A stretch of DNA of 48,737 bases from an uncultured Clostridia bacterium (lineage in GTDB: Bacteria > Bacillota > Clostridia > Lachnospirales > CAG-274), in the NCBI GenBank assembly GCA_947591605.1, contig CANQDF010000017.1:1-48737 (forward strand), written 5' to 3'. Shown here piece after piece: positions 32,319 through 42,396 of this stretch. The first letter of the stretch is position 1. Each line of letters begins with the position of its first letter. The position numbers were made by a program, and so were the translations under genes. Below the pieces are notes generated by a model. The model did not search any database. It was not told the origin of the DNA and saw nothing but the letters and a program-made list of their open reading frames with translations.

Positions 32319-35030
32319 TTATATCTGATCACCGTAGGAATCATATCTTTCCTTACGCTCCCTCAGTTCGTATTTGTCCATAAAAACCTCTCTCGGCTGG
32401 CTGCCGTTTGTGGGGCCCAATATGCCTCTGTCCTCAAGCGCTTCTATAATGCGTGAGGCACGGTTAAAGCCTATCCTGAAATGCCTTTGTACTTTGCCCG
32501 CAGAGGCGCATTTTGGGTTTTTAACTATCCATTCCAGCACCTCGTCGGTCATAGGGTCTTCCGTATCGTCACCCGAGTCGGAGGATGAAACGGAAATGCT
32601 TGCTCTGGCTATCTCGTTTATGATATTTTCATCATAATTGGGCTCGTCCGTTTTAATATAATTTACTACCCTTTCAACCTCTTCATCCGTTACAAATGCG
32701 CCCTGTATACGCATAGGCTTGGGCATCTCGGAGGTTTTAAAAAGCATATCTCCTCTGCCGAGCAGCTTTTCCGCCCCTGTGGAATCCAGTATTATCCTTG
32801 AATCCATTGCACCGGAAACCTTAAAGGCGATTCGGGACGGTACGTTGGAACGTATAAGCCCCGTCAGTACATCCGCCGAAGGTCTTTGTGTTGCCAACAC
32901 AAGGTGCATACCTGCGGCACGAGCCTTTTGTGCAAGGCGGCATATGGAGGTTTCTATTTCCTTTCCGACAACCATCATAAGGTCGGCAAGCTCGTCAATT
33001 ATAATAACTATCTGCCCCAGCTTTTCCTCGTTTGGCACTTTTTGGTTGTATCCCTCAAGGTTTCTGGTGCCTGTATTGGCAAGCAGTTTATATCGCCTTT
33101 CCATTTCAATTACAGCCCAGTTGAGCGCACCTGCCGCTTTTTCCGGCTCGGTAACTACGGGCAGCAGCAGATGGGGTATATCGTTGTATACGCTGAGCTC
33201 GACCATTTTTGGGTCTACCATTATCATCTTTACATCATCGGGTGTTGCCTTATACAAAATGCTCATTATAAGAGTGTTTATACATACGCTTTTGCCTGAG
33301 CCTGTCGTACCTGCCACAAGCAGGTGAGGCATTTTTGCAAGGTCATATACGGCTATGTCACCCGTTATATCCTTGCCAAGCCCAAAGCCTATCTTGGATT
33401 TGAATTTTTGGAACTGCTCGCTGCGCAGCACCTCACTGAAATAAACGCTCTCCCTTGTATCGTTTGGTATTTCAATGCCTATTGCGCTTTTGCCCGGTAT
33501 AGGCGCCTCAATTATAATGCTTTCGGCTGCCATTGAAAACATAATGTCGTTTTCAAGCTTTGTTACGGCGCTGACCTTTGTACCCGTACTGGGTGTAAGC
33601 TCGTACCTTGTAACGGTGGGGCCTATGCTTATGTTGTTTACCTTTGCCTCAACATTGAATATTGAAAGCGATTCCTCAAGCTTTCTTGCTTTTTTGTATA
33701 TTTCCGCTTTTGTTTTTTCCGTGGATTTGCGTGGATTTGTACCCAAAAATTCCAGCTTGGGAAATTTGTATTCGCTTTTTTTCTTTTCCACCTCAAGGCT
33801 GTCAACAAGCTTTGCCTTTTCTGCCCTTATTATGGTAGGCTTGTCCTCGTCGGAGTAGGTATCCTCCCACGGAGGGAGATCGTTGTCGGGGCTTTTCGCA
33901 TCCGTTGTTTTTTTCTCCTCCCCAGGTACTTCGGGTGCGGGTTCCTCATCACGGCTGAAGAACATTGCCTCGGCTTGCATGGGCATGCTTTGCGTATCCA
34001 CAGTATCGCTGTCGGGTTCATCGTCAAAAATATCGCTGTATTTGCTTTGGATATCCGAGTCATCGTTTTTATGTCTGTGCTTTATCTCCGGCATAGATAT
34101 ATACCCGGTAAGGTCGGTTTCCGATGCCGGGCTGTCTGTATCGGAGTATGTGACGCTGTCTGTTATAAGCTTGATCTTATTGTCACGTCTGTTTCCTTTT
34201 TTTATGTCAAGAGCAACGGTTTTGGCTGTATTATCGGGTACAGCCTCCGATATATCCGTATCTGCCTGCATTTTTGCAGCACGCCTGCGGCTTTTGGGCT
34301 TTTCGGGCAATGGCTCATCCTCTGTATCTTCGTCCTCATAATCATCATAATCATCATAATAATATTTGCCGCACATATCATCTACATAGCTTATAATACG
34401 CCGTATAAGACCTATAAGAGAGCCGCCGCTTATCAGCATTGTCATAATAATGATGATAAGTACAAGCACTATGTAGCAGCCGGGGGTACCCAAAAGCTTG
34501 TAAAGCCCCGTGTACAGAAATGCGCCGAACAGACCGCCGTTGCTGCTTGAACCGTGCCTGAAGGCATAGGCTATAAAAGCAGGCAGTGAAAGCCCGTCAT
34601 ACTGTGCCGCACCTCCGAAGCTGTGGATAAATGCAAGTACGGTCAAAAACAAGATAAGCATAAAGACCGCTCTTATTTTAAAAAGTATACTCTGCTTCTC
34701 CATAATAAGGTAGACGGTGCCTATTATAAGCACAGGCGGAAGTATCCATGCGCCTATACCCAATGTGCCTAGCAGGACCGTAACGGCTGCCTTGCCTATT
34801 ATGCCTGCGTTTTCGGAGCTGCCGCTTATGAGAAAGGCAAACAGCAGTATTGCTGTACCTGCCATTATAAGCGCTGTAAGCTCTCTGCGCATACCTTCGT
34901 TTTTGGGCAGAGCCTTTTCGGCTTTGCGTTCCGACGCTTTTTTTGAGGCGGAACCGCTTTGCTTTTTGGTTGCGCCGTTATTTTTATATGTATTTTTTGC
35001 TGCCGTTGATCTTTTCTGCTGCGGCATCAT
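32319..35030 (-). CDS. ftsK: FtsK/SpoIIIE DNA translocase
   Basis: 903 residues. Four membrane helices (about 51-70, 81-110, 121-138, 186-206) follow a basic cytoplasmic start. A long acidic linker (about 220-415) begins with a run of D and Y. The motor has Walker A GTTGSGKS (574-581) and Walker B VIIIDELADLM, and ends in a winged-helix gamma domain (about 830-895, ASAGKVQRHFRIGFNRASRIIEALE) that reads orienting sequences. It pumps chromosomal DNA at the division or sporulation septum. AGGATGTGAT precedes an ATGATG, so the start could be 3 bases later. Confidence 0.95.
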   Translation of the reverse strand: MMPQQKRSTAAKNTYKNNGATKKQSGSASKKASERKAEKALPKNEGMRRELTALIMAGTAILLFAFLISGSSENAGIIGKAAVTVLLGTLGIGAWILPPVLIIGTVYLIMEKQSILFKIRAVFMLILFLTVLAFIHSFGGAAQYDGLSLPAFIAYAFRHGSSSNGGLFGAFLYTGLYKLLGTPGCYIVLVLIIIIMTMLISGGSLIGLIRRIISYVDDMCGKYYYDDYDDYEDEDTEDEPLPEKPKSRRRAAKMQADTDISEAVPDNTAKTVALDIKKGNRRDNKIKLITDSVTYSDTDSPASETDLTGYISMPEIKHRHKNDDSDIQSKYSDIFDDEPDSDTVDTQSMPMQAEAMFFSRDEEPAPEVPGEEKKTTDAKSPDNDLPPWEDTYSDEDKPTIIRAEKAKLVDSLEVEKKKSEYKFPKLEFLGTNPRKSTEKTKAEIYKKARKLEESLSIFNVEAKVNNISIGPTVTRYELTPSTGTKVSAVTKLENDIMFSMAAESIIIEAPIPGKSAIGIEIPNDTRESVYFSEVLRSEQFQKFKSKIGFGLGKDITGDIAVYDLAKMPHLLVAGTTGSGKSVCINTLIMSILYKATPDDVKMIMVDPKMVELSVYNDIPHLLLPVVTEPEKAAGALNWAVIEMERRYKLLANTGTRNLEGYNQKVPNEEKLGQIVIIIDELADLMMVVGKEIETSICRLAQKARAAGMHLVLATQRPSADVLTGLIRSNVPSRIAFKVSGAMDSRIILDSTGAEKLLGRGDMLFKTSEMPKPMRIQGAFVTDEEVERVVNYIKTDEPNYDENIINEIARASISVSSSDSGDDTEDPMTDEVLEWIVKNPKCASAGKVQRHFRIGFNRASRIIEALEDRGILGPTNGSQPREVFMDKYELRERKERYDSYGDQI

Positions 35031-35488
35031 ATCACATCCTTATCTGTCTGCATTACATAGCCGATCGTATAACCGACTGTTCCTGCAAATGAATTATACC
35101 ACAATTTATGGCAGACAACAATAATTATTTTGATATACTGCCGCATTTGCCTGCGGATAGGTAAATGAAGCAAATTATCTTTACCGTTTTTAAGTTGATT
35201 ATATCAAAGTAGTTTTATGCTGACCGAGGATAAAAAATCGTGAATGATTTTTGCAGATTTTTATTTTTTTAAACGATATGTATTTATTTTTTCATATTGA
35301 ATCAATATTTATTAAAACAATAACAGTATTTTTTATAATATACTTGCAAAAAACGTTAAGCTATGTTAATATATAAGAACAGTGGTAAAATTCACGCAAA
35401 CAATATTGTACAAATTATGCTTTGCCATGTAATTATAGGTGTAAATTAAATAAAAAATTATTTTAAACACCAAAGAGGAGTGTAGGCA
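35031..35488. other. AT-rich intergenic region between ftsK and purK
   Basis: About 460 bases separate the divergent genes. It holds the purK promoter listed next. No ORF, tRNA or purine riboswitch core was recognised. Confidence 0.6.
35344..35372 (+). promoter_or_regulatory. Probable promoter of purK-purE
   Basis: TTGCAA (35344-35349), 17 bases, TAATAT (35367-35372). It predicts a leader of about 110 bases. Confidence 0.5.
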
Positions 35489-36652
35489 TTGGAAAAAGAC
35501 TATCTGGGTATACACATAGGCATAATAGGCGGTGGACAGCTAGGCAAAATGATGATACAGGAGGCAAAAAAGCTTTCTTTTCACATTACGGTTCTTGACC
35601 CTGCGCCCGACTGTCCTGCCCACAGCATATGCGACGAGCATATAGTTGCAGATTTTGATGACAGAGATGCAATAAGGCATATGGCTGAAAAATGCGATGT
35701 GGTTACCTATGAGTTTGAGCACATAGATGCACAGGTGCTTACCGAGCTTGAGGGTGTGGGATACAAAATATATCCCACAGCAAAAAGCCTGAGCATAATA
35801 CAAAACAAGTACACACAAAAGCAGCTTTTAAAGCATGACGGCTTGCCGGTACCTGACTTTATGCAGATAAATTCGGCAGACGATATGTACAGGGCGGGGG
35901 AGGAATTTGCCTATCCGTATATGCTTAAGGCATGTACGGGCGGATATGACGGCAAAGGAAATGCCCTTGTACAGGATGAGGAGCATGCTATGGAAGCATA
36001 TGCCTCCCTCGGAGGAGGAAGTATAGCACTTATGGCGGAAAGATTGGTGGACTTCTGTATGGAAACCTCCGTGCTTGCCTGTCGTGGTATAAACGGCGAT
36101 ATAGCGGTTTACCCCGTAGGCGACAACCGTCATATAAACAGCATCCTTCATAAAACCATTGTACCTGCCGACATTACGGACGAGGCGGCCGAAAAGGCTA
36201 TGGATGCGGCAAGGCGTGTAATGGAAGTTTTTGACGGTGTAGGTATGTTCTGCGTGGAAATGTTTATCACAAGGGAAATGGAGGTACTTATAAATGAGGT
36301 TGCTCCTCGTCCTCACAACTCCGGTCATTATACCATAGAGGGCTGTGTAACAAGCCAGTTTGCAAACCATATAAGGGCGATCACGGGGCTGCCGTTGGGG
36401 GATACATCGCTCATACGCCCTACGGTTATGGTAAATTTGCTTGGCAGCGAAGGAGAAAACGGCAGGGCAAAAGTGAACGGGCTTTGCGATGCACTTGCCG
36501 TTAAAGGTGTAAACGTGCATATCTACGGCAAATCGACAACTACACCAAGGCGCAAAATGGGTCATATAACGGTGTGTGCCGATACTGTGAGCGAGGCACT
36601 TGAAAAAGCCGAAAGAGCGTATAAGTACATAAGCATTACAGCACAAAAATGA
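35489..36652 (+). CDS. purK: PurK, N5-carboxyaminoimidazole ribonucleotide synthase
   Basis: 387 residues from a TTG start at 35489, supported by AGAGGAG 8 bases upstream. ATP-grasp enzyme: [12 protein letters not shown] near the N-terminus, [11 protein letters not shown] (about 151-161, ATP loop), and [17 protein letters not shown] (about 270-286), the PurK signature. It carboxylates AIR with bicarbonate and ATP in purine synthesis. PurE follows 14 bases later. It stands apart from any larger pur cluster in this window. Confidence 0.96.
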   Translation: MEKDYLGIHIGIIGGGQLGKMMIQEAKKLSFHITVLDPAPDCPAHSICDEHIVADFDDRDAIRHMAEKCDVVTYEFEHIDAQVLTELEGVGYKIYPTAKSLSIIQNKYTQKQLLKHDGLPVPDFMQINSADDMYRAGEEFAYPYMLKACTGGYDGKGNALVQDEEHAMEAYASLGGGSIALMAERLVDFCMETSVLACRGINGDIAVYPVGDNRHINSILHKTIVPADITDEAAEKAMDAARRVMEVFDGVGMFCVEMFITREMEVLINEVAPRPHNSGHYTIEGCVTSQFANHIRAITGLPLGDTSLIRPTVMVNLLGSEGENGRAKVNGLCDALAVKGVNVHIYGKSTTTPRRKMGHITVCADTVSEALEKAERAYKYISITAQK

Positions 36653-36666
36653 CAGGAGGGAGCTTT

Positions 36667-37176
36667 ATGGCAGATATAGGCATTATAATGGGCAGTGATT
36701 CGGATTTGCCTGTTATGAGCGAAGCGGCAAAGGTACTTGATGATTTTGGGGTAGAATACGAGCTGACCATAGTGTCGGCACACCGTACTCCGGACAGAAT
36801 GTACAACTATGCAAAGTCCGCCAAAGACAGAGGACTTAAGCTGATAATTGCAGGTGCAGGGGGATCGGCGCACCTGCCGGGAATGACAGCGGCAATTACA
36901 ACGCTGCCTGTTATCGGCGTACCCATAAAAACCAAAGCCTTAAGCGGCGTAGATTCGCTCTATTCCATCGTGCAGATGCCTGCGGGTATCCCGGTGGCTA
37001 CCGTGGCTATAAACGGTGCAAAAAATGCAGGCTTGCTTGCCGTGCAGATACTTGCCGCTTTTGATGACAAGTTGGCGGAAAAGGTAAACAGCTATAAGGA
37101 GGAGCTTGACAAGTCTGTTATAGATAAAGCGGACAGGCTTGAAAAAATCGGCTACAACGAATATCTGAATAATTGA
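36667..37176 (+). CDS. purE: PurE, N5-CAIR mutase
   Basis: 169 residues from ATG 36667, preferred over 36649 because AGGAGG sits between them at correct spacing. Class I PurE signatures: [10 protein letters not shown] (about 8-17), [10 protein letters not shown] (about 40-49), [13 protein letters not shown] (about 63-75). It moves the carboxyl group made by PurK to C4 of the imidazole. Co-transcribed with purK. Confidence 0.96.
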   Translation: MADIGIIMGSDSDLPVMSEAAKVLDDFGVEYELTIVSAHRTPDRMYNYAKSAKDRGLKLIIAGAGGSAHLPGMTAAITTLPVIGVPIKTKALSGVDSLYSIVQMPAGIPVATVAINGAKNAGLLAVQILAAFDDKLAEKVNSYKEELDKSVIDKADRLEKIGYNEYLNN

Positions 37177-37192
37177 TTAAAGGAGTTTTAGT

Positions 37193-37633
37193 ATGGGAAA
37201 AGCACAGGATACAGAAATTTATGATACTGCGCATTATGTAAAAATTATAGGCTCAAATATAAGATACGAGCGCAAAAAACGTAACCTCACAATTGAAGAG
37301 CTTGCGGAAATGATAGGCATGGCTCCGGGCTTTCTTGGCTTGGTGGAAAGAGGTCAGAGAGGCACAAGCATTAAAAATCTCGTAAAGGTTGCCGATATAT
37401 TCAGTATATCGTTGGATCAGCTTATTACAATTGATCTGCGCCAGATAGAGATAAATCTCAAATCTCCTGCGGCAGGCAGGGGCTCACGCAATGCAAAGCT
37501 TACTACTCTTTCAAGCCTTATGAAGAATATGAACGATGCAGAGCTTGAGTATCTTATCGTAAATATCAAGGCTTTGCGCAAGCTTACCCACACTGTGGTT
37601 AGGGACGTTGAGGTCAGTGAAGAGGATGCATGA
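37193..37633 (+). CDS. XRE-family (HTH_3) transcriptional regulator
   Basis: 146 residues. A helix-turn-helix of Cro/C1 type spans about 18-75 (IGSNIRYERKKRNLTIEELAEMIGM, then FLGLVERGQRGTSIKNLVKVADIF). The C-terminal part is charged and helical (about 95-146) and not a recognised ligand domain. It begins 16 bases after purE with AAAGGAG, so it is probably on the same transcript; a role in purine control is only inference. A terminator follows. Confidence 0.88.
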   Translation: MGKAQDTEIYDTAHYVKIIGSNIRYERKKRNLTIEELAEMIGMAPGFLGLVERGQRGTSIKNLVKVADIFSISLDQLITIDLRQIEINLKSPAAGRGSRNAKLTTLSSLMKNMNDAELEYLIVNIKALRKLTHTVVRDVEVSEEDA

Positions 37634-37660
37634 TCAGATTAGTTGTGAATAGCTCATTTT

Positions 37661-37696
37661 AAGGAATGCGGCATATTAAGACCGCATTCCTTTTAG
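37661..37696 (+). terminator. Terminator of the purKE-XRE unit
   Basis: AAGGAATGCGG / CCGCATTCCTT (37661-37671, 37682-37692), an 11-base perfect stem ending in TTTTAG. Confidence 0.85.
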
Positions 37697-37813
37697 TTTA
37701 TCTGTTAAGTAAGACACCCGGCTTTTAGGCGGAGGGTGTTTACCGTTGTGATGGAAGCTGCCGCTGTGAGTATGCAGCGTATGCGGAGTTGACTTGTTTG
37801 GAGGAGGTTATAT

Positions 37814-38302
37814 ATGCGGCGCAAGGACAGAGAAGTAACGGATTTTAACGAAATAATAAAGATAATTGACGAATGCGATATAATAAGGATTGGGCTGTCG
37901 GACGGAGATTTTCCGTACATAGTGCCGCTTAATTTTGCATATACCGTAAACGGCGGACAGATATGCTTTTATGTACACGGTGCTATGGCAGGCAGAAAGT
38001 ATACCCTTATGAATAAAAACCTTAAATGCTCCTTTGAGATGGATATACCAATAAAAATGGAATGTATCTATGAAAAAAAGGACGTTACCATGCGTTATAA
38101 ATGCGTTATGGGTACAGCCGATATAACCTTCCTTGACGGGGAGGAGAAGCAGGCTGCCATAGACGATATAATTATGGCAAGATATGAGCAGACAAGAAGC
38201 TTTGAGTATAATAAAGCGGCTGTTGCAAGGACAGCCGTTGCAAAGCTTGCCGTAAGGGAAATTACCGCAAAGGTGAACCCCGTTTCCGGTGGAGCGGACT
38301 GA
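37814..38302 (+). CDS. Pyridoxamine 5'-phosphate oxidase-like (NimA-type) flavin-binding protein
   Basis: 162 residues of the FMN-binding split-barrel fold. MRRKDREVTDFNEIIKIID near the start and the strand order IRIGLSDGDFPYIVPLNFAY followed by ICFYVHGAMAGRKYTLM are typical of the NimA/5-nitroimidazole-reductase-like group of anaerobes. Members bind FMN or heme; true nitroimidazole resistance cannot be claimed. GGAGGAGG precedes the ATG. Single gene between two terminators. Confidence 0.88.
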   Translation: MRRKDREVTDFNEIIKIIDECDIIRIGLSDGDFPYIVPLNFAYTVNGGQICFYVHGAMAGRKYTLMNKNLKCSFEMDIPIKMECIYEKKDVTMRYKCVMGTADITFLDGEEKQAAIDDIIMARYEQTRSFEYNKAAVARTAVAKLAVREITAKVNPVSGGAD

Positions 38303-38308
38303 AAATGC

Positions 38309-38344
38309 AGAAATGGACGGTTGTGCTATACCGTCCATTTTTGA
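38309..38344. terminator. Terminator behind the PPOX-like gene
   Basis: AAATGGACGG / CCGTCCATTT (38311-38320, 38331-38340) with flanking A and T. It also lies just past the stop of the convergent restriction-modification gene. Confidence 0.8.
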
Positions 38345-38358
38345 TTTATGCCGCATAC

Positions 38359-41157
38359 TCATTTTCCCTCATTCGTCAGCCTTTGATACATTTTCATAAG
38401 CTCTGCCACACACTCACTCTCGGTCATTGTTTTATAGTCAAATCCGTAGGCGAGCATTACCGCTTTGTCATTCTGCTGATGCGCCTTGCGCAGCTCGGGC
38501 GGCATGGTGGTTTCGTCGTATAGATCGGCAAGAGAGCAATTGGGATATAAAGCACGGGCATCAAGAATAGCCTGCGCTGTATGCTCAATTTGAACTTTAT
38601 ATTTTTCTTCCAAATTGGGAAACGGAAAATTATTATAAATAGCAGGAGAATACCTATAGCCGTTTCCAAGCCTTCCGCAAACAAGTCGTGTCCATGCCAT
38701 ATGTACATTTGATGTCAGTATGCCAAAAAGATAAATGGGTGTATCGGGAAGAATATAGCAGGCATCGCCAACTATAACTTCCGGATCCATATATCCGATT
38801 GGAATATACTTCCTTTCTCCCGAAGAATGTCTGGGGAAAATAAGATAGTTTGTTTCAGGCTGTCTGATCTGACAAAAAAGATATGGGTATTCTGCACGTT
38901 TTCTGATTCTGTCGGCGGAGCTTTTTTCTCGTGCATAGGCAACCTTTTTTAACCGTTCCTTTATTTCCTTTATATTTGCAAAATCCGCAGGATTTGAATT
39001 ATAAAACCAAAGACAATATCTGCTGTAGGTTCCTTGTTTGTTGCTTAAAAATTCGTCACTGCCGACAAAAGGCTTTATATATTTTTTTAATGTCGGATAT
39101 TTATTTTCAAGCACATTTTTTTGTTCTTGTGATATAAAAAGATTACCTCTGCCGTCGGATGGTTCGCTGCCTTTTATCATTTTTGGCAATCCTAACGGTG
39201 GTGTGTTTTGGCGGCTGATGATCCAGACATCGGGAGCAGATTGTAAATAAGCATTTATATGATTGGTTTTAGTTTTTTTTGTACTGTCAAAAATCCATTT
39301 TTCTCCCGTATAAGTACCATTTGAAAAACCAACAATTACACATATAACAGCGGCATTATTACTGGATTCGTTTGTCCACTTAAAGGATTTGTGAGCAAAA
39401 CCTATATCAACGGATTCATCAAACATTTTTTTCCAGAATGTTGGTACTGATTCTCCCTGACATATTGAATTTGTTGAAACAAAAGCTACCTTGACTTTAC
39501 TTTTTCCTATGCTGTTGATTAAATCCAATGCTTTTTTATACCAGCACAAAACGTAATCAAGCTTAGTTTCCGGGTTGCCTTTTCCAAAAATTTCTGACAT
39601 ATCATCAGATTGCTCTTTTGTCCTAAGCTGTTGCCCCACAAACGGTGGATTTCCAATAATGTAATTGAGTTTATCCTTTGGCACAACGCTTTCCCAGTCA
39701 ATGCGCAGTGCGTTGCCCTCAACTATATTGGCATAGCTTTTAAGCGGCAAAAAATCAATATCATGATTAACTATTTGCTCCGTTTCGTGCAGCATTTGGG
39801 ATTCCGCTATCCACAGAGCTGTTTTTGCAACAGTCACGGCAAAGTCGTTTATCTCAATGCCGTAAAATTGTCCTATTCCAACCTTTATAGGGTCAAACTC
39901 TCCCTCGCCGCCTATGAGCAATTGTCCTTGGTGTATTAATTTTAACGCTTGATTTTCTAACTTTCGCAGACATATATAGGTTTCGGTCAAAAAATTTCCG
40001 GAACCGCAGGCGGGATCCAAAAATATGAGAGAAGAAAGCTTATCGCAAAATTGCTCCAGTCTTGTCCGTCTTGTTTTTTCTATCTTCAACTCCGATATTT
40101 CGGCAAATTCGGTTTTGAGCGCATCCAGAAACAGGGGGTCTATGACCTTATGTATATTTTCTATAGATGTGTAGTGCATACCGCCCGCTCGTCTTGTTTC
40201 GGGGTTAAGGGTGGACTCAAACACGGCTCCGAAGATGGTCGGGGATATTTCCGACCAATCAAATCCTGCACTTGCTTTGTTGACAAGCAGATTTACGATT
40301 TCATCTGTAAACCGAGGTATTTCTATATTTTCATCGGCAAAAAGCCCGCCGTTCACATATGGAAATGCTGCAAGCTCGTCATCAATATAAGGATCACGTT
40401 TATTCGGTTCTGTATCCAGAACACGGAAAAGTTCGATAAGAGCTTTGCGTATATCTTTTACAGAAAACTGCTTCAGGTATCTGCCAAACATTTCATGCTG
40501 TCCGAATATCCCGGCATCCTCCGCATACAGACAAAATACAAGCCGTACACACAGCATATTGAGTGCTTTAAGAGTATCGGGATTTTTGGGATCCTTATAT
40601 TGCTTGAGTATACTGTCATACAGTTTTCCGACCAGTTCGCCTGCTCTCAGGGATATTTCCGTTTCCTTTTGCAAATTTACATTGCCTGTGTCCACAAGAA
40701 ATTGCAAACGGTAATACTCCTTTGGCAGATCCTTTAAAAATACCTGCTCGGGTTCTCCGTTGGGCTTATTCATATCATAAATAAGAAATTCCTCAAAGTT
40801 GCACGTAACTATCCAACGAGGTCTGTCGTCATATGGCAGTTCTGCGGAGTAACGTTTTGCCTGCTGAAACGGATTTAGCAGGGAACCGTCCGACTGCTTT
40901 ATTGCCTTTCGCAGATCCTTACCCAAGCTTTTTTGTTCTATCATAACGTGAGTGGACGGAATATAGCCGTCAATAAAGGAGGTATGGTCTAAATGCACCT
41001 GATCCTCAAAGCTGATAAACCCTGCAATATCGCTGATACCTAATACATTTACAAGAAGATCTATCCAGAATTTCTGCGATTCACCTTTTTCATAGCCCCT
41101 GCCTTGCCAGCGCTTTGCAAACGCTTCGGCAGCTTTCCTTTGTTCCTTTTCGTTCAT
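38359..41157 (-). CDS. MmeI-like (type IIL) single-chain restriction-modification enzyme
   Basis: 932 residues from ATG 41157 (GGAGG 8 bases upstream; the ATG at 41172 overlaps that site). N-terminal nuclease-like domain (about 1-170) with D63-x10-E74-x-K76, the PD-(D/E)xK pattern of MmeI. Helical connector (about 170-320). Adenine-N6 methyltransferase with SAM motif DPACGSGNF (381-389) and catalytic NPPF (503-506). Target-recognition domain after about 610 and C-terminal helices. Such enzymes methylate one strand of a non-palindromic site and cut at a distance, so one gene is a full defence system. Composition is slightly more AT-rich than its neighbours. All key residues are intact. Confidence 0.85.
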   Translation of the reverse strand: MNEKEQRKAAEAFAKRWQGRGYEKGESQKFWIDLLVNVLGISDIAGFISFEDQVHLDHTSFIDGYIPSTHVMIEQKSLGKDLRKAIKQSDGSLLNPFQQAKRYSAELPYDDRPRWIVTCNFEEFLIYDMNKPNGEPEQVFLKDLPKEYYRLQFLVDTGNVNLQKETEISLRAGELVGKLYDSILKQYKDPKNPDTLKALNMLCVRLVFCLYAEDAGIFGQHEMFGRYLKQFSVKDIRKALIELFRVLDTEPNKRDPYIDDELAAFPYVNGGLFADENIEIPRFTDEIVNLLVNKASAGFDWSEISPTIFGAVFESTLNPETRRAGGMHYTSIENIHKVIDPLFLDALKTEFAEISELKIEKTRRTRLEQFCDKLSSLIFLDPACGSGNFLTETYICLRKLENQALKLIHQGQLLIGGEGEFDPIKVGIGQFYGIEINDFAVTVAKTALWIAESQMLHETEQIVNHDIDFLPLKSYANIVEGNALRIDWESVVPKDKLNYIIGNPPFVGQQLRTKEQSDDMSEIFGKGNPETKLDYVLCWYKKALDLINSIGKSKVKVAFVSTNSICQGESVPTFWKKMFDESVDIGFAHKSFKWTNESSNNAAVICVIVGFSNGTYTGEKWIFDSTKKTKTNHINAYLQSAPDVWIISRQNTPPLGLPKMIKGSEPSDGRGNLFISQEQKNVLENKYPTLKKYIKPFVGSDEFLSNKQGTYSRYCLWFYNSNPADFANIKEIKERLKKVAYAREKSSADRIRKRAEYPYLFCQIRQPETNYLIFPRHSSGERKYIPIGYMDPEVIVGDACYILPDTPIYLFGILTSNVHMAWTRLVCGRLGNGYRYSPAIYNNFPFPNLEEKYKVQIEHTAQAILDARALYPNCSLADLYDETTMPPELRKAHQQNDKAVMLAYGFDYKTMTESECVAELMKMYQRLTNEGK

Positions 41158-41257
41158 CGGTATTTCCTCCAATAATTTTAAAAATAAACCGGTCTTTTAG
41201 GTGTAAACGGTTGCTGTATTAACCTATACTCAGCCATCGGGACTTTTTAGATATTCT

Positions 41258-42394
41258 TTAAATAAAGCTCTCTCCCCTTATGTCCGCCTCTATGCCTAGG
41301 TATTTTGCAGCGCTTGCGGCAATATCGGCATAAGTGGAGCGTGTGCCTATATTTATTTTGGGCAGGTTTCCGCAGCCAAGCAAAAATATATATTCCCTTG
41401 AATGGTCTGTGGATGCGGTGGTGGGGTCGCAGCCGTGGTCGGCGGTGATAAAAAGTATATCATCTTCTTTCATGGCGGATATTATCTCGGGCAGCTTGCC
41501 GTCAAAATATTTAAGTGCCGAGGCAAAGCCGTCGACATCGTTCCTGTGCCCATAAAGCATATCGGTGTCCACAAGGTTTGTAAAGATAAGCCCGCCAAAG
41601 TCCTCTTTGATATATTTTATTGTCTGTTCTATGCCGTCTGCATTGTTTGTGGTATGCACCGAGCGTGTTATTCCCCTGCCCGCAAAAATATCCTCTATCT
41701 TGCCTACACAGGCGCATTCAAGCCCTGCCTTTTTTACCTCGTCAAGCAAAGTTGTGCCCGTCGGTTCAAGGGAAAAATCCTTTCGTCTTTCCGTGCGGGT
41801 GTAATTGCCGCCGGTACCCGTAAAGGGTCTTGCTATTACACGTCCTACATTGAGCATATTTCTTGCAATTCGGCAATAATCGTAAAGGGTGTCCACGGGT
41901 ATTATATCCTCGTGTGCCGCTATCTGGAACACGCTGTCGGCAGAGGTGTATACGATGGGACAGCCCGTTTTTACATGCTCATCGCCCAGCTCGTTTATTA
42001 TGACTGTGCCGGAGGCGGCCTTATTGCCAAGTATTTTTTTGCCTATCGCTTTTTCAAACGGAATTACAACATCATCGCCGAATCCGTCAGGATAAGTGGG
42101 AAACGGTTTGTCAAGCCAAAGTCCGCTTATCTCCCAATGCCCCGTAGTGGTGTCCTTTCCTGCCGAGTGCTCGGCAAGCCTGCCGTATAAACCCTTTGGT
42201 TTGTCCGCTTTGCCAAACAGCTCGGCGCCCTCTATGTTTCCCAGACCCAAAGCACACATATTTTTAAGCTGCATATCGGGCTTTGCCTTTTTAAGGTTGA
42301 CAAGGGTGTTGCTGCCCTCGTCCCCGTATTTTGCGGCGTCCGGCAGCTCGCCTATGCCTACGCCGTCAAGCACGATTATTATTACCCTTTTCAT
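41258..42394 (-). CDS. deoB: Phosphopentomutase DeoB
   Basis: 378 residues of the alkaline-phosphatase superfamily. [13 protein letters not shown] at the N-terminus holds metal aspartate D10 region; DTTTGHWE contains the threonine phosphorylation site; [12 protein letters not shown] and STDHSREY hold further metal ligands. It converts (deoxy)ribose-1-phosphate to the 5-phosphate. It begins 2 bases after pdp ends, with the GGGGAGG site inside the last pdp codons, so the two are translationally coupled in nucleoside salvage. Confidence 0.96.
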   Translation of the reverse strand: MKRVIIIVLDGVGIGELPDAAKYGDEGSNTLVNLKKAKPDMQLKNMCALGLGNIEGAELFGKADKPKGLYGRLAEHSAGKDTTTGHWEISGLWLDKPFPTYPDGFGDDVVIPFEKAIGKKILGNKAASGTVIINELGDEHVKTGCPIVYTSADSVFQIAAHEDIIPVDTLYDYCRIARNMLNVGRVIARPFTGTGGNYTRTERRKDFSLEPTGTTLLDEVKKAGLECACVGKIEDIFAGRGITRSVHTTNNADGIEQTIKYIKEDFGGLIFTNLVDTDMLYGHRNDVDGFASALKYFDGKLPEIISAMKEDDILFITADHGCDPTTASTDHSREYIFLLGCGNLPKINIGTRSTYADIAASAAKYLGIEADIRGESFI

Positions 42395-42396
42395 TG

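Noticed and set aside
35031..35488. Purine riboswitch before purK
   Set aside because: The conserved loop sequences and three-stem core of the purine riboswitch were not found.
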